Below, piece after piece: positions 45,860 through 55,936 of a stretch of DNA of 64,000 bases; position 1 is the stretch's first letter, and each line of letters opens with the position of its first letter. A program made the position numbers and the translations under genes. The stretch spans positions 1-64,000 of the forward strand of contig NZ_RDQN01000005.1 of assembly GCF_003703395.1 (NCBI RefSeq), in the 5' to 3' direction. The DNA is from Pseudoxanthomonas spadix. GTDB lineage: Bacteria; Pseudomonadota; Gammaproteobacteria; Xanthomonadales; Xanthomonadaceae. The notes under the pieces are model-generated. The model had not been told where the DNA came from, ran no database searches, and saw only the letters and a program-made list of their open reading frames with translations.

Positions 45860-46977
45860 GTGTTCACGCCACTGCCTCGCAAAGGCCCGCACCTGTCGGT
45901 GCGCAGATGCAAGAGGAGCATCCGGTGATGATCCTGGCCGGCGGCACCGGTGGCCACATCTTCCCCGCGCTGGCCGTGGCCAAGGTGCTGCGCGCGCGCA
46001 ACGTGCCGGTGGTGTGGCTGGGCGCGGACGGGCAGATGGAAACGCGGCTGGTGCCGCAGCACGACATCGCCCTGGACACCATCGCGGTCAGGGGCCTGCG
46101 CGGCAAGGGCACCCTGGCCCTGCTGGGCGCGCCACTGCGCGTGCTGGGCGCGGTCAAGGCCGCCGCTGCGGTGCTGCGCCGGCGCGATCCGCGCGCGGTG
46201 ATCAGCTTCGGTGGCTACGCCGCCGGCCCCGGTGGCCTGGCCGCACGCCTGCAAGGCCGTCCGCTGCTGGTGCACGAACAGAACCGCGCGCCGGGGATGA
46301 CCAACAAGGTCCTGTCCAGGTTCGCCCGGCGGGTGTTGACCGGCTTCCCGGGCAGCTTCGCCGCGCGCGAGGAAGTGGTCGGCAACCCGGTGCGAGCGGA
46401 GATCGCGGCCATCGCCGCGCCCGACCAGCGCCTGGCCGATCGCAACGGCCCGCTGCGCCTGCTGGTGCTGGGCGGCAGCCAGGGCGCGCGCGTCTTGAAC
46501 AGCGCCGTGCCGCAGGCCCTGGCCGCGTTGAAGCTGCCGGCGCAGGTGCGCCACCAGTGCGGCGAAAAACTGCGCGCCGAGGCCGATGCGGCCTACGCCC
46601 AGGCCGGCGTCCAGGCCAGCGTGGAAAGCTTCATCGCCGACATGGCCGGCGCCTATGCATGGGCCGATCTGGTGGTGTGCCGGGCCGGTGCCTCGACCCT
46701 GGCCGAGCTGTGCGCGGCCGGGGTCGGCAGCGTGCTGGTGCCCTTCGCCGCCGCGGTCGACGACCACCAGACCCGCAACGCCCGCTACCTGGTCGAACAT
46801 GGCGCCGCGGTCCTGCTCAAGCAGGACGACAGCTTGGGCGTGCAGCTGCAGCGGGTGCTGGCGGTGTTGTCGGCCGATGCACCGCGCCGCCTGGACATGG
46901 CCACCGCCGCGCGCCGCCTGGCGCGTCCCGATGCCGCAGAGCGCATCGCAGACATCATTCTGGAGGAGGCCGCATGA
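45856..46977 (+). CDS. murG: UDP-GlcNAc:lipid I GlcNAc transferase MurG
   Basis: Peripheral membrane GT28 enzyme producing lipid II. 373 aa from ATG 45856 with AGAGGA upstream; the first 23 residues ([17 protein letters not shown]...) precede the conserved core [18 protein letters not shown]. Other motifs: [60 protein letters not shown] and [20 protein letters not shown] 45907 would give a shorter form but lacks a Shine-Dalgarno. ATGA overlap with murC. Confidence 0.96.
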   Translation: MSVHATASQRPAPVGAQMQEEHPVMILAGGTGGHIFPALAVAKVLRARNVPVVWLGADGQMETRLVPQHDIALDTIAVRGLRGKGTLALLGAPLRVLGAVKAAAAVLRRRDPRAVISFGGYAAGPGGLAARLQGRPLLVHEQNRAPGMTNKVLSRFARRVLTGFPGSFAAREEVVGNPVRAEIAAIAAPDQRLADRNGPLRLLVLGGSQGARVLNSAVPQALAALKLPAQVRHQCGEKLRAEADAAYAQAGVQASVESFIADMAGAYAWADLVVCRAGASTLAELCAAGVGSVLVPFAAAVDDHQTRNARYLVEHGAAVLLKQDDSLGVQLQRVLAVLSADAPRRLDMATAARRLARPDAAERIADIILEEAA

Positions 46978-48425
46978 TTGCCGCGGCGCGTGAACGCCGG
47001 CTGCAGAACACCGGCGACCTGGCCCAGGTCTTCCGCCGCGTGCACTTTGTCGGCATCGGCGGCTCGGGCATGAGCGGGATCGCCGAAGTGCTGTGCACGC
47101 TGGGCTATGAGGTGTCTGGTTCCGATGCCGCGGAAAATGCCGCGACCAGGCGGCTGGCCTCGCTGGGCGCGCGGGTGATGCGCGGCCACAATGCCGCCAA
47201 CGTGCTGGGCACCGATTGCGTGGTGGTCTCCAGCGCGATCAGGGCCGACAACCCCGAGCTGATGGAGGCGCGCAGCCAGCGCATCCCGATCGTGCCACGG
47301 GCGATGATGCTGGCCGAGCTGATGCGCTTTCGCCGCGGCATCGCCGTGGCCGGCACCCACGGCAAGACCACCACCACCAGCCTGACCGCGGCGGTGCTGA
47401 GCGAAGGTGGCCTGGATCCGACCTACGTGATCGGCGGCCAGCTGCTCTCGGCCGGCGCCAATGCCAAGCTCGGCGATGGCCAGTGGCTGGTGGCCGAGGC
47501 CGACGAGAGCGACGGCAGCTTCCTGCGCCTGAGCCCGCTGATCGCGGTCATCACCAATATCGACGCCGATCACCTGGAGAACTACGGCAACGACTTTGCC
47601 CGGGTCCAGGCCGCCTTCGCCGAATTCCTGCAGCGCCTGCCGTTCTACGGCCTGGCGGTGCTGTGCATCGACGATCCGGAAGTGGCCGCGCTGGCCGCCG
47701 AAACCCCGCGCCACGTGATGACCTACGGCCTGTCCGACAACGCCGACATCCGCGCCGAAAACGTGGTCCAGCAAGCGGGCCGGATGCGCTTCACCCTGCG
47801 CCTGCCCGAGGATGTGTCGGTCAACGTCACCCTGGCCCTGCCGGGCAGGCACAACGTGCTCAACGCGCTGGCCGCGGCCGCGGTCGGCTGGCAGCTGGGC
47901 GTGCAGCCGGGCACGATCGCCCGCGCGCTGGCCAACTTCTCCGGCATCGGCCGCCGCTTCAACGACCTGGGTGCGATCGACACCGGCCGCGGCGCCACGG
48001 TGCAGCTGATCGACGACTACGGCCACCACCCCAACGAGCTGGCCGCGGTGTTCGCCGCCGCCCGCGGCGGCTGGCCGGACAAGCGCCTGGTGGTGGCCTT
48101 CCAGCCGCATCGCTACAGCCGCACCCGCGACCAGTTCGACGCCTTCGCCGCGGTCCTGAGCGAAGTCGATGCGCTGGTGCTGAGCGAGGTCTATCCGGCC
48201 GGCGAAGCACCCATCGCCGGCGCCGATGCCAAGTCGCTGGCGCGCGCGATCCGGGCGCGCGGCCGCAACGAACCGGTCGTGGTCAGCCAGGTCGGCGAGC
48301 TGCCGGCGGTGCTGCCCGACCTGCTGCAGGACGGCGACCTGCTGCTGATGATGGGTGCCGGCGACATTGGCCATGTGGCCCAGCAGATCGCCGCGCACGG
48401 CTTTTCGAAGGGCACCGACGCATGA
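46974..48425 (+). CDS. murC: UDP-MurNAc-L-alanine ligase MurC
   Basis: First amino-acid-adding ligase of the peptidoglycan precursor pathway. 483 aa from ATG 46974. Motifs: [22 protein letters not shown] loop [75 protein letters not shown] and [17 protein letters not shown]. Full-length typical enzyme; coupled to ddlB. Confidence 0.96.
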   Translation: MIAAARERRLQNTGDLAQVFRRVHFVGIGGSGMSGIAEVLCTLGYEVSGSDAAENAATRRLASLGARVMRGHNAANVLGTDCVVVSSAIRADNPELMEARSQRIPIVPRAMMLAELMRFRRGIAVAGTHGKTTTTSLTAAVLSEGGLDPTYVIGGQLLSAGANAKLGDGQWLVAEADESDGSFLRLSPLIAVITNIDADHLENYGNDFARVQAAFAEFLQRLPFYGLAVLCIDDPEVAALAAETPRHVMTYGLSDNADIRAENVVQQAGRMRFTLRLPEDVSVNVTLALPGRHNVLNALAAAAVGWQLGVQPGTIARALANFSGIGRRFNDLGAIDTGRGATVQLIDDYGHHPNELAAVFAAARGGWPDKRLVVAFQPHRYSRTRDQFDAFAAVLSEVDALVLSEVYPAGEAPIAGADAKSLARAIRARGRNEPVVVSQVGELPAVLPDLLQDGDLLLMMGAGDIGHVAQQIAAHGFSKGTDA

Positions 48426-49378
48426 GCGCGCCGTCCTTCCCGCCGCCGCGCAACACCGATCCGGCCGCGTTCGGTCGGGTTGCCGTGTTGATGGGCGGGA
48501 CCTCCAGCGAGCGCGAGGTGTCCCTGAACTCGGGGCGCAACGTGCTCGAGGCCTTGCAGGCGCGGGGCGTGCAGGCCCATGCGGTCGATGGCCTGCCGGC
48601 CCTGCTGGAACAGATCCGGGCCGGTGCCATCGATCGGGTGTTCAACATCCTGCACGGCGGCGACGGTGAAAATGGCGTGCTGCAGGGCCTGCTGACGGCG
48701 CTGAAGGTGCCCTTCACCGGGCCGGGCGTGCTGGGCTGCGCCCTGACCCTGGACAAGATCCGCACCAAGCAGGTGTGGATCGCCTCGGGCCTGCCGACTC
48801 CGGCCTTCCGCCGCATCCGGCGCGGGGACGACCTGCGCGCGGCGGCGGCCGAGCTGGGTCTGCCGGTGTTCGTCAAGCCCTCGACCGAAGGCTCCAGCGT
48901 GGGCGTGTTCCGGGTCCTGGCCGAGCAGGACCTGCAGCCGGCCATCGACTTTGCCGCCGGTTATGACGGCGAGCTGCTGATCGAGCAGATGGTGCAGGGC
49001 GAGGAATACACCGTCGGCATCCTGGACGGGGTCGCGCTGCCCTCGATCAGGATCGTGCCGGCCGGGGCCTGGTACGACTACCACGCCAAGTACATCGCCG
49101 AGGACACCCAGTATCTGTGCCCGGGCCTGTCCGGCCAGGAGGAAATCCAGATCCGCCGGTTGTCACTGGCTGCCTTCGAAAGTGCCGCCTGCAGCGGCTG
49201 GGGCCGGGTGGATGTGATGCGCGATGTGTCACGCGGCCTGCAGTTGATCGAAGTGAACACCGCGCCGGGCATGACCAGCCATTCGCTGGTGCCCAAGGCG
49301 GCGCGCCAGGCCGGTATCGGTTTCGAGGAACTGTGCTGGCGCATCCTGGAATCGACCCTTCAGGCGCGCCCGGCATGA
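48422..49378 (+). CDS. ddlB: D-alanine-D-alanine ligase
   Basis: ATP-grasp ligase making the D-Ala-D-Ala dipeptide used by MurF. 318 aa from ATG 48422 (ATGA). Motifs: [70 protein letters not shown] (ATP), WGRVDVMRD and [24 protein letters not shown] (metal ligands). Position murC-ddlB-ftsQ is the classic dcw order. Confidence 0.96.
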   Translation: MSAPSFPPPRNTDPAAFGRVAVLMGGTSSEREVSLNSGRNVLEALQARGVQAHAVDGLPALLEQIRAGAIDRVFNILHGGDGENGVLQGLLTALKVPFTGPGVLGCALTLDKIRTKQVWIASGLPTPAFRRIRRGDDLRAAAAELGLPVFVKPSTEGSSVGVFRVLAEQDLQPAIDFAAGYDGELLIEQMVQGEEYTVGILDGVALPSIRIVPAGAWYDYHAKYIAEDTQYLCPGLSGQEEIQIRRLSLAAFESAACSGWGRVDVMRDVSRGLQLIEVNTAPGMTSHSLVPKAARQAGIGFEELCWRILESTLQARPA

Positions 49379-50268
49379 GCAACGTGCTGCGCGTGCTGAC
49401 CTGGATCCTGGCCCTGGCGCTGGTCGCGCTGCCGGTGGTGGCCGTGTTCAACGGCTGGATCGGCGCCGAGCGCTGGCCGCTGACCCGCCTGCGTGTCAGT
49501 GGCGCGCTGCATCGGGTGGATCCGGCGCAACTGCGCGCGGTGGTGATGCCGTACGCACAGCGCGGGTTCTTTGCCGTGCAGCTGGGCCAGGCCCAGGATG
49601 CGGTCGAACGCCTGCCGTGGGTCGAACGCGCGCAGGTGCGCAAGCGCTGGCCCGACACGCTGGAAGTGATCGTGGTCGAGCACAAGCCGTTTGCGCGCTG
49701 GGGCAGCGATCGCCTGCTGTCGGTCGAAGGCGCGTTGTTCCCGGTGCCGCGCAACGTCGATGCCAGCGCGCTGCCGCAGCTGGGCGGCCCCGACGCGCAG
49801 GTGGGCGAAGTGGTGGCGCTGTACAACGAGGCCAGCGCGCTGTTCGCGCCGATGGGCCTGAAGGTCGATGCGCTGGTGATGGATGCGCGCGGCAGCTGGT
49901 CGCTGAAGCTGGGCAGCGGCCTGGACGTGGTGATCGGCCGGGCCGATGCGCGCCCGCGCCTGCAGCGCTTCGCGCGTCTGCTGCCGCGTCTGCTGGGCGA
50001 CCCGCGCACGCTGCAACGGGCGGACCTGCGCTACACCAACGGCTTCTCCCTGACCTGGGCCGAGCAAAGCCGGGACCCGGGACTCAAAAGCGGGGACTCG
50101 GGACCCGGGACTCCGGACTCGGTAAGCGCGCGCGCAACAGCGACACCGGCGACGGCGAGAGAAGCGGCATCGGTATGGAACGCGCGGGCACCGCTCTTGC
50201 GAGTCCCGCGTCCTGCGTCCCGCGTCCCGGCTTTCTCCTCATCCGCCATTTCCAGCAGGACGACATGA
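49375..50268 (+). CDS. ftsQ: Cell division protein FtsQ with repeat-encoded tail
   Basis: Bitopic divisome hub that binds FtsB/FtsL in the periplasm. 297 aa from ATG 49375. Transmembrane helix about 8-27 ([20 protein letters not shown]), POTRA domain ([35 protein letters not shown]), then the beta domain ending with [16 protein letters not shown] at residue 232, where family members end or nearly end. The remaining 65 residues ([17 protein letters not shown]...[11 protein letters not shown]...) come from heptamer element E. The stop overlaps the ftsA ATG. The beta domain end is where FtsB binds, so the tail is noteworthy. Confidence 0.93.
   Translation: MSNVLRVLTWILALALVALPVVAVFNGWIGAERWPLTRLRVSGALHRVDPAQLRAVVMPYAQRGFFAVQLGQAQDAVERLPWVERAQVRKRWPDTLEVIVVEHKPFARWGSDRLLSVEGALFPVPRNVDASALPQLGGPDAQVGEVVALYNEASALFAPMGLKVDALVMDARGSWSLKLGSGLDVVIGRADARPRLQRFARLLPRLLGDPRTLQRADLRYTNGFSLTWAEQSRDPGLKSGDSGPGTPDSVSARATATPATAREAASVWNARAPLLRVPRPASRVPAFSSSAISSRTT
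50069..50231. repeat. Heptamer-armed inverted element E (3' end of ftsQ)
   Basis: 163 bp starting GCCGGGAC and ending GTCCCGGC. The left arm keeps strict 7-bp phase over about eight units (GGGACCC, GGGACTC, AAAAGCG, GGGACTC, GGGACCC, GGGACTC, CGGACTC). The right arm is CGAGTCC, CGCGTCC, TGCGTCC, CGCGTCC, CGG. The core is different from A-D (GGTAAGCGCG...). The odd unit AAAAGCG sits in phase with the others. Confidence 0.88.
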
Positions 50269-51500
50269 ACCGCAAAGGCGACAAATCCCTGATCGTCGGA
50301 CTGGACATCGGCACCTCCAAGGTGACGGCGCTGGTCGGTGAATATTCGCCCGGCAACCCGATCGAGGTGATCGGCATCGGCAGCCATGAATCGCGCGGGC
50401 TCAAGCGCGGGGTGGTGGTGGATATCGAATCGACCGTGCAGTCGATCCAGCGCGCGGTGGAGGAAGCCGAGCTGATGGCCGGCTGCGAGATCCGCTCGGT
50501 CTATGCCTCGATCTCCGGCGCCCACGTGCAGTGCAGGAACTCGCCGGGCATCGTCCCGATCCGCGACGGCGAGGTGACCTGGTCGGACCTGGATCGGGTG
50601 CTGGATGCGGCCAGGGCCGTGGCCATCCCCGCCGACCAGAAGATCCTGCACGCGATCCCGCGCGAATACGTGCTGGACAATTCCCAGGAAGGCATCCGCA
50701 ATCCGGTCGGCATGACCGGCGTGCGCCTGGAAGTCCATGCACACCTGGTGGTCTGCGCGCAGTCGGCCGCGGCCAACATCTCCAAGTGCGTGCAGCGCTG
50801 CGGCCTGCAGATCGACGACCTGATCCTGTCCTCGCTGGCCTCCTCGGTGGCGGTGCTGACTGCCGACGAACGCGAGCTGGGCGTGGTCCTGGTCGACATG
50901 GGCGCCGGCACCACCGACCTGGCCGTGTTCGTGCAGGGCGCGATCTGCCACACCGCGTCGCTGCCGATCGCCGGCGACCACGTCACCAACGACATCGCCC
51001 ACATGCTGCGCACGCCCACCCCGGAAGCCGAGCAGATCAAGGTTCGCTACGCCTGCGCGCTGGCCCAGTTGGCCACCGCCGAGGAAAGCATCCAGGTGCC
51101 ATCGGTCGGCGACCGCCCGCCACGGCGGATGCCGCGCCATGCGCTGGCCCAGGCGGTGCAGGGACGCTACGAGGAGATCTTCGAGATGGTCCAGGCCGAG
51201 CTGCGCCGCTCGGGTTTCGAAGAGCTGGTCCGCGCCGGCATGGTCCTGACCGGCGGTGCCTCGAAGATGGAAGGGGTGGTCGAGCTGGCCGAGGAAATGC
51301 TGCAGATGCCGGTGCGCATCGGCATCCCGCAGCACGTCACCGGGCTGGGCGAAGTGGTCGGCAACCCGGTCCACGCCACCGGCGTGGGCCTGCTGCTGAT
51401 GGGCAGCCAGATCGAACATCCGCGCCGCCCGTCGCTGCCCACCGGCAAGGCCGGCAGCTTGTTCAAGAAACTGCAGAACTGGTATCGCGGCGAGTTTTGA
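50265..51500 (+). CDS. ftsA: Cell division protein FtsA
   Basis: Actin-like ATPase that tethers FtsZ to the membrane. 411 aa from ATG 50265, preceded by AGCAGGA inside the sequence after element E, with ATGA overlap to ftsQ. Motifs: [18 protein letters not shown] (phosphate 1), [38 protein letters not shown] (phosphate 2), [21 protein letters not shown] (adenosine), and a C-terminal amphipathic helix [15 protein letters not shown] that anchors to the membrane. Confidence 0.97.
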   Translation: MNRKGDKSLIVGLDIGTSKVTALVGEYSPGNPIEVIGIGSHESRGLKRGVVVDIESTVQSIQRAVEEAELMAGCEIRSVYASISGAHVQCRNSPGIVPIRDGEVTWSDLDRVLDAARAVAIPADQKILHAIPREYVLDNSQEGIRNPVGMTGVRLEVHAHLVVCAQSAAANISKCVQRCGLQIDDLILSSLASSVAVLTADERELGVVLVDMGAGTTDLAVFVQGAICHTASLPIAGDHVTNDIAHMLRTPTPEAEQIKVRYACALAQLATAEESIQVPSVGDRPPRRMPRHALAQAVQGRYEEIFEMVQAELRRSGFEELVRAGMVLTGGASKMEGVVELAEEMLQMPVRIGIPQHVTGLGEVVGNPVHATGVGLLLMGSQIEHPRRPSLPTGKAGSLFKKLQNWYRGEF

Positions 51501-51505
51501 ATCAG

Positions 51506-51785
51506 GCCGGGACTTGGGGCTCGGGACCCGGGACCCGGGACCCGGGACTCGGAAAAGCGGAGAGCGGAGAGCGGAACGGAGGGCGGAAAGAACGAGCAAA
51601 AATCGCCGGCGCGAAGGCCGGGCAGGGTACGGGAAAGCAGCTTTCCCGAGTCCCCAGTCCCGAAACCCGAGTCCCGGCTCCAGGCAACAAGCGACATCCA
51701 CCAGAAAAATCGCCGGCGCGAAGGCCGGGCAGGGTACGGGAAAGCGGCTTTCCCCAGTCCCCAGTCCCGAGTCCCGAGTCCCGGC
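51506..51785. repeat. Heptamer-armed inverted element F (ftsA-ftsZ gap), with internal duplication
   Basis: Fills almost the whole 304-bp gap. Starts GCCGGGAC, ends GTCCCGGC. The left arm runs 14 heptamers in one phase while drifting in sequence: GCCGGGA, CTTGGGG, CTCGGGA, CCCGGGA (x3), CTCGGAA, AAGCGGA, GAGCGGA (x2), ACGGAGG and so on. A core starting AATCGCCGGCGCGAAGG occurs at 51601 and 51708 (period 107 bp). Right arms of CGAGTCC-type units follow each core. No separate ftsZ promoter is evident inside. Confidence 0.9.
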
Positions 51786-51804
51786 CTCAATGAGGACAAC
51801 GGAC

Positions 51805-53061
51805 ATGGCACATTTCGAACTGGTTGAAACGATGACCCCCAACGCGGTCATCAAGGTCATCGGCGTGGGCGGCGGCGGCGGCAACGCCGTGGCGCACATG
51901 GTCAACAGCAGCGTGGACGGGGTGGAATTCATCACCGCCAACACCGACTCCCAGGCCATCAAGAACTGCGGCGCCAAGCTGCAGCTGCAGCTGGGCGGCA
52001 ATGTCACCAAGGGCCTGGGCGCCGGCGCCAACCCGGAAGTGGGCCGCCAGGCCGCACTGGAAGACCGCGACCGCATCATCGAGGCGCTGACCGGCGCGGA
52101 CATGGTGTTCATCACCGCCGGCATGGGCGGCGGCACCGGCACCGGCGCGGCGCCGGTGGTGGCCCAGCTGGCCAAGGAAATGGGCATCCTGACCGTGGCG
52201 GTGGTCACCAAGCCGTTCCCGTTCGAGGGTCGCCGCCGCATGCAGGTCGCGCTCAAGGGCATCGAGGAACTGTCCACGCACTGCGACTCGCTGATCACCA
52301 TCCCCAACGAGAAGCTGATCACCGTGCTGGGCCGCAACGCCACCATGATCCAGGCCTTCCGCGCCGCCAACGACGTGCTGCTGGGCGCGGTGCAGGGCAT
52401 CGCCGACCTGATCGTGCGTCCGGGCCTGATCAACGTCGACTTCGCCGACGTGCGCACGGTGATGAGCGAGATGGGCCTGGCCATGATGGGCACCGGCGTG
52501 GCCCGTGGCGACGACCGCGCCCAGGCCGCGGCCGAAGCGGCGATCCAGAACCCGCTGCTGGACGATGTGAACCTGGCCGGCGCCAACGGCATCCTGGTCA
52601 ACATCACCGCAGGTCCGGACTTCACCATGGCCGAGTTCGACGAAGTCGGCCGCACCGTGGAAGGCTTCGCTTCGGAGGACGCCACCGTGGTGGTGGGCAC
52701 CGTGCTCGATCCGAACATGCAGGACGAAGTGCGGGTGACCGTGGTCGCCACCGGCCTGAACCGCGCCGCCGTGCGCCAGCCGGTCCGCACCGGCGCCGAC
52801 CTGGGCGGCAGCTTCCAGCGCGAGCCGGTGCGCGCACCGATCAAGCTGGTCCGTGACGCCACCACCGGCATGCCGATCGATGCGGTGGCCATGCCCAACA
52901 CCACCACCAGCAAGTCCGATCCGGTGGTCGGTGCGACCCAGGGCCTGGGCCTGCGCCGCAATGCGGGCGAAGCCACTGCGTCCAGTGCCCCGGCCGGGGC
53001 GGCGGAGCTGCCGGACAACTACCTGGATATCCCGGCGTTTCTGCGTCGCCAAGCGGACTGA
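51805..53061 (+). CDS. ftsZ: Cell division GTPase FtsZ
   Basis: Tubulin homologue forming the Z ring. 418 aa from ATG 51805 ([29 protein letters not shown]), Shine-Dalgarno GAGGACA. GTP-binding tubulin signature [19 protein letters not shown] (about 106-124), T7 loop [11 protein letters not shown], disordered linker 320-400, and the conserved C-terminal peptide [15 protein letters not shown] that contacts FtsA/ZipA. Separated from ftsA by repeat element F, so its leader RNA will be strongly structured. Confidence 0.97.
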   Translation: MAHFELVETMTPNAVIKVIGVGGGGGNAVAHMVNSSVDGVEFITANTDSQAIKNCGAKLQLQLGGNVTKGLGAGANPEVGRQAALEDRDRIIEALTGADMVFITAGMGGGTGTGAAPVVAQLAKEMGILTVAVVTKPFPFEGRRRMQVALKGIEELSTHCDSLITIPNEKLITVLGRNATMIQAFRAANDVLLGAVQGIADLIVRPGLINVDFADVRTVMSEMGLAMMGTGVARGDDRAQAAAEAAIQNPLLDDVNLAGANGILVNITAGPDFTMAEFDEVGRTVEGFASEDATVVVGTVLDPNMQDEVRVTVVATGLNRAAVRQPVRTGADLGGSFQREPVRAPIKLVRDATTGMPIDAVAMPNTTTSKSDPVVGATQGLGLRRNAGEATASSAPAGAAELPDNYLDIPAFLRRQAD

Positions 53062-53284
53062 TGCCGTCCATGGCGGAACAGATGCGACTCCGGATAGGCC
53101 TGCCCGGCCATCCATGGCCGGGCGTTCGCCGGCACGCGAGGCCGTGCCTGGCGTGTGTGCCGCTCACCCAGGCCGACTGATTCACCCGTCCGCAGCGCCT
53201 GCGTGCCGCCAGTGGGACCGGCGGCGGCTGCGCAAGGGCGGCAGCGTTACCGTGTCACCGTGTCATGTCCCTTGGTTTTCCGTC

Positions 53285-53315
53285 GGGCCGGCGTAGCCGG
53301 TCCGGCGGGTTTTTT
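53285..53315 (+). terminator. Rho-independent terminator downstream of ftsZ
   Basis: GGGCCGGC-GTA-GCCGGTCC stem followed by GGCGGG and TTTTTT at 53310-53315, 224 nt past the ftsZ stop. It separates the dcw cluster from lpxC. Confidence 0.65.
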
Positions 53316-53413
53316 CCTGCAGCGGCACCCGGGCACCCTTTCGGCGTCGAGGGGATTACTGTCCTGCCCCGTACAGGTTCACCGCCGGCATGGTATTCTC
53401 ACGAAATCTTGAC

Positions 53414-53429
53414 GTTGGAGTCCTCCAAC
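53414..53429 (+). promoter_or_regulatory. Leader hairpin enclosing the only GGAG before lpxC
   Basis: GTTGGAG-TC-CTCCAAC forms a perfect 7-bp stem ending 8 nt before the lpxC ATG (53438). The only Shine-Dalgarno-like GGAG is inside it and would be masked. This suggests translational control of lpxC, but the GGAG lies 17 nt from the ATG, farther than normal. Confidence 0.4.
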
Positions 53430-53437
53430 TGCAATCC

Positions 53438-54355
53438 ATGATTCCCCAGCGCACCCTCAAAAACGTGATCCGCGCCACCGGCGTGGGCCTGCACAGCGGC
53501 GAAAAGGTGTTCATGACCCTGCGCCCGGCCGCGCCCAATACCGGGGTGGTGTTCCGGCGCGTCGATCTTGAGCCGGTGGTGGAGATTCCCGCCGATGCCA
53601 CGCTGGTCACCGAGACCACCCTGTGCACCGGCCTGAGCTGCGGCGCGGCCAAGGTGCAGACCGTCGAGCACCTGCTGTCGGCCCTGGCTGGCCTGGGCGT
53701 GGACAACGTGTATGTCGAGCTGTCCTCGGCCGAGCTGCCGATCATGGACGGGTCGGCCGGTCCGTTCGTGTTCCTGCTGCAGTCGGCCGGCATCGTCGAG
53801 CAGAACGTGCCCAAGCGGTTCATCCGCATCCTCAAGCACGTGGAAGTGCGCGATGGCGACAAGATCGCCAGCTTCGATCCTTATGAAGGCTTCAAGCTGG
53901 GCTTCACGGTCCAGTTCGACCATCCGATGATCCCGGCCTCGCAGTCGCGCGCCGAGGTGGACTTCTCCACCGGCGGCTACATCAAGGAGGTGGCGCGTGC
54001 GCGCACCTTCGGCTTCATGCGTGATCTGGAATACATGCGCGAACGCAACCTGGGCCTGGGCGGCTCGATGGACAACGCGATCGTGCTGGACGAGTTCCGC
54101 GTGCTCAACGACGACGGCCTGCGCTACGCCGACGAGTTCGTGCGCCACAAGATCCTGGACGCGATCGGCGACCTGTACCTGGCCGGACATCCGATCCTGG
54201 GCAGGTACGAGGGCTTCAAGTCAGGCCACGCGCTCAACAACGCCCTGGTCCGCGCGCTGTTGGCCCAGACCGATGCCTGGGAAGAAGTCTCCTTCGGCCC
54301 CGAGGTCCGGGAAACGGCCCCGGCCCTGTACGGCGCGCCGCTCCTGGCGCACTGA
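53438..54355 (+). CDS. lpxC: UDP-3-O-acyl-GlcNAc deacetylase LpxC
   Basis: Zinc enzyme of the committed step in lipid A synthesis. 305 aa from ATG 53438 ([24 protein letters not shown]), the same length as E. coli. Zinc ligands: His in [14 protein letters not shown], His and Asp in [17 protein letters not shown]; catalytic His in [15 protein letters not shown]. Separated from ftsZ by a terminator and preceded by a leader hairpin. Followed by a terminator. Confidence 0.97.
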   Translation: MIPQRTLKNVIRATGVGLHSGEKVFMTLRPAAPNTGVVFRRVDLEPVVEIPADATLVTETTLCTGLSCGAAKVQTVEHLLSALAGLGVDNVYVELSSAELPIMDGSAGPFVFLLQSAGIVEQNVPKRFIRILKHVEVRDGDKIASFDPYEGFKLGFTVQFDHPMIPASQSRAEVDFSTGGYIKEVARARTFGFMRDLEYMRERNLGLGGSMDNAIVLDEFRVLNDDGLRYADEFVRHKILDAIGDLYLAGHPILGRYEGFKSGHALNNALVRALLAQTDAWEEVSFGPEVRETAPALYGAPLLAH

Positions 54356-54391
54356 ACTGCGGCGGCGATCTGGCCATTCTGTGAATCCTGT

Positions 54392-54420
54392 CGCCTGAAC
54401 AGGCGCCGGATAACTTTTTT
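54392..54420 (+). terminator. Rho-independent terminator of lpxC
   Basis: CGCCTG-AA-CAGGCG (54392-54405) then, after CCGGATAAC, a TTTTTT run (54415-54420). The short stem and 9-nt gap make it moderate. A second hairpin, CACTGGCGC / GCGCCAGTG (54476-54503), overlaps the stop of the convergent dciA-like gene and could end that transcript. Confidence 0.6.
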
Positions 54421-54484
54421 ATAACCTCGATCTAACGACTCGCATCCCTCGGGCCGGTAGGATGCCCCGTCCTTGCACTGGCGC

Positions 54485-54958
54485 TTAACTTTTCGCGCCA
54501 GTGTGCGGGCCCTGTTTCACGATAGATGACTCGGCGGCCACGGATTCCTCGAGCATGGCCAGTGCCACCCGCAGCGCCTGGCGTGCGGTCGGCGAAGGCC
54601 CCTGGGTCGGCGGACCGGCTTGCGCGGTCGGAAACAGGGGGTGCACGGACGTTCGGGCGGTCACGGAGTTGACCCCTAAACCGAGGGATCGGGCCATTTC
54701 GACCAGTTCGGCCGACGCCAGGCGCAGCCTGGCGTTCCACACCGGCGAGTCGACCACGAAAACAAGACGGTCGCCCGCGATGTTGGCAAGCCGGCAGTGC
54801 TCCGAAAGGGGAAACGGCAGGCAAGGGCGAAGTTGCTGTTCCAGCGCGTCCAGCCGCAGGGCATGACGCAATGGGTCGGCGGCAGACGACGCCATCGCGG
54901 CCTCCAGGGCCGGGAGCGGACTCGCCGGACGACGCGGCTGGGACTTTGGATGGGGCAT
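54485..54958 (-). CDS. dciA: DUF721 protein, probable DciA replicative helicase loader/operator
   Basis: 157-aa DUF721 protein. DciA recruits DnaB helicase in bacteria that lack the phage-derived DnaC loader. Start ATG 54958. The conserved domain spans about residues 20-110 (DPLRHALRLDALEQQLRPCLPFPLSEHCRLANIAGDRLVFVVDSPVWNARLRLASAELV): a KH-like fold with the DUF721 motif LVFVVDSPVWNARLR. The C-terminal half is low complexity. The first bases of this gene and of the M23 gene are separated by 9 bp. The family call is solid; the DciA function is inferred from family. Confidence 0.85.
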   Translation of the reverse strand: MPHPKSQPRRPASPLPALEAAMASSAADPLRHALRLDALEQQLRPCLPFPLSEHCRLANIAGDRLVFVVDSPVWNARLRLASAELVEMARSLGLGVNSVTARTSVHPLFPTAQAGPPTQGPSPTARQALRVALAMLEESVAAESSIVKQGPHTGAKS

Positions 54959-54967
54959 CACAGATCC

Positions 54968-55921
54968 ATGAGTTTCAACAACATTGTTCACAATACGCGC
55001 TCCTGGGTGAGCCATCACCTGCGCCTGCGCACTGCGCAGATGCGGCGCTTCAGCCACACCCGGCCACTGCTGAGCGCGGGGATCCTGGTGGCCGGTGGAA
55101 TGATGCTGGGGCTGGTCGGGCGCAGTGCCTTCGGCATGGCCCAGGTGTCCTGGCTGCAGGCCAGGACCGAGCGCCAGCAGGCCGAACTGGACCAGGTCAA
55201 GCGTGGCGCCCAGCAGGAAATCAACGCCATGTCCGCGCGCCTGGGCGAGCTGCAGGCCCAGGCCAACCGGCTCAACGCACTGGGCGAGCGCCTGACCCGG
55301 ATCGGCAAGCTGCAGGACGGCGAGTTCAACTTCGACGAGCCGGTCGGCGTCGGCGGTCCGGAAGGTGCCACCAGCGACATGCCGCCGGCTGCGCTGGCCG
55401 ACGGCCTGGACCAGTTGCAGGGCAGGTTTGACGCCTCCGGCCAGCAGCTGTCGGTGCTCGAATCGCTGCTGTTCAACCGCCAGCTGGACCGCAATGCCAC
55501 GCCTTCGCGCATGCCGCTGGCCAACACCTACATCACCTCCGGTTTCGGCGGTCGGGCCGATCCGTTCGGTGGCGGCGGCGAGCGCCACAAGGGCATCGAC
55601 TTCAAGGCCAGCGTGGGCGATCCGGTGCTGTCGGTGGCCGACGGCGTGGTCAGCTTCGCCGGCGCGCGCAGCGGCTACGGCAACGTGGTGGAAGTGGACC
55701 ACGGCAACGGCTACGTCACCCGCTACGCCCACAACTCGCGCCTGGTGGTCAAGCCGGGCGACCTGGTCCGCGCCGGACAGACCGTGGCCAGGGCCGGTTC
55801 GACCGGGCGCTCGACCGGGGCGCACGTGCATTTTGAAGTGTGGGAAGACGGGCGCGTGGTCAATCCGCGCAAGTTCCTGGGTGAGAACACCACACCCCTG
55901 GGCGGGCGCGGCCGCGGGTAG
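54968..55921 (+). CDS. M23 (LytM) family metallopeptidase
   Basis: 317-aa membrane-anchored murein hydrolase or activator. Start ATG 54968 (MSFNNIVHNTRSW); ATG 54950 is a less likely alternative. N-terminal transmembrane helix about 36-54, coiled coil about 60-120 (ERQQAELDQVKRGAQQEINAMSARLGELQAQANRLNALGERL), then the M23 domain (about 180-300): H/D in RHKGIDFKASVGDPV, GYGNVVEVDHGNGYVTRYAHN and HVHFEVWEDG with zinc His. Zinc ligands H..D and HxH are intact, so active cleavage is likely. Placed between lpxC/dciA and secA, as in related genomes. Confidence 0.9.
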   Translation: MSFNNIVHNTRSWVSHHLRLRTAQMRRFSHTRPLLSAGILVAGGMMLGLVGRSAFGMAQVSWLQARTERQQAELDQVKRGAQQEINAMSARLGELQAQANRLNALGERLTRIGKLQDGEFNFDEPVGVGGPEGATSDMPPAALADGLDQLQGRFDASGQQLSVLESLLFNRQLDRNATPSRMPLANTYITSGFGGRADPFGGGGERHKGIDFKASVGDPVLSVADGVVSFAGARSGYGNVVEVDHGNGYVTRYAHNSRLVVKPGDLVRAGQTVARAGSTGRSTGAHVHFEVWEDGRVVNPRKFLGENTTPLGGRGRG

Positions 55922-55936
55922 GAGCAATTGTCTCGC

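Larger units (their letters stand above)
53062..53437. other. Gene-free stretch between ftsZ and lpxC
   Basis: No credible gene. It holds a strong hairpin (GCCCGGCCAT / ATGGCCGGGC, 53102-53123), a terminator near 53285-53315 and the lpxC leader. TATTCT at 53392-53397 could be an lpxC -10. Confidence 0.6.

Noticed and set aside
45882-45910. CGCACC-TGTC-GGTGCG hairpin at the start of murG as a regulatory element
   Set aside because: A 6-bp stem is easily found by chance at this GC content and it is inside codons.
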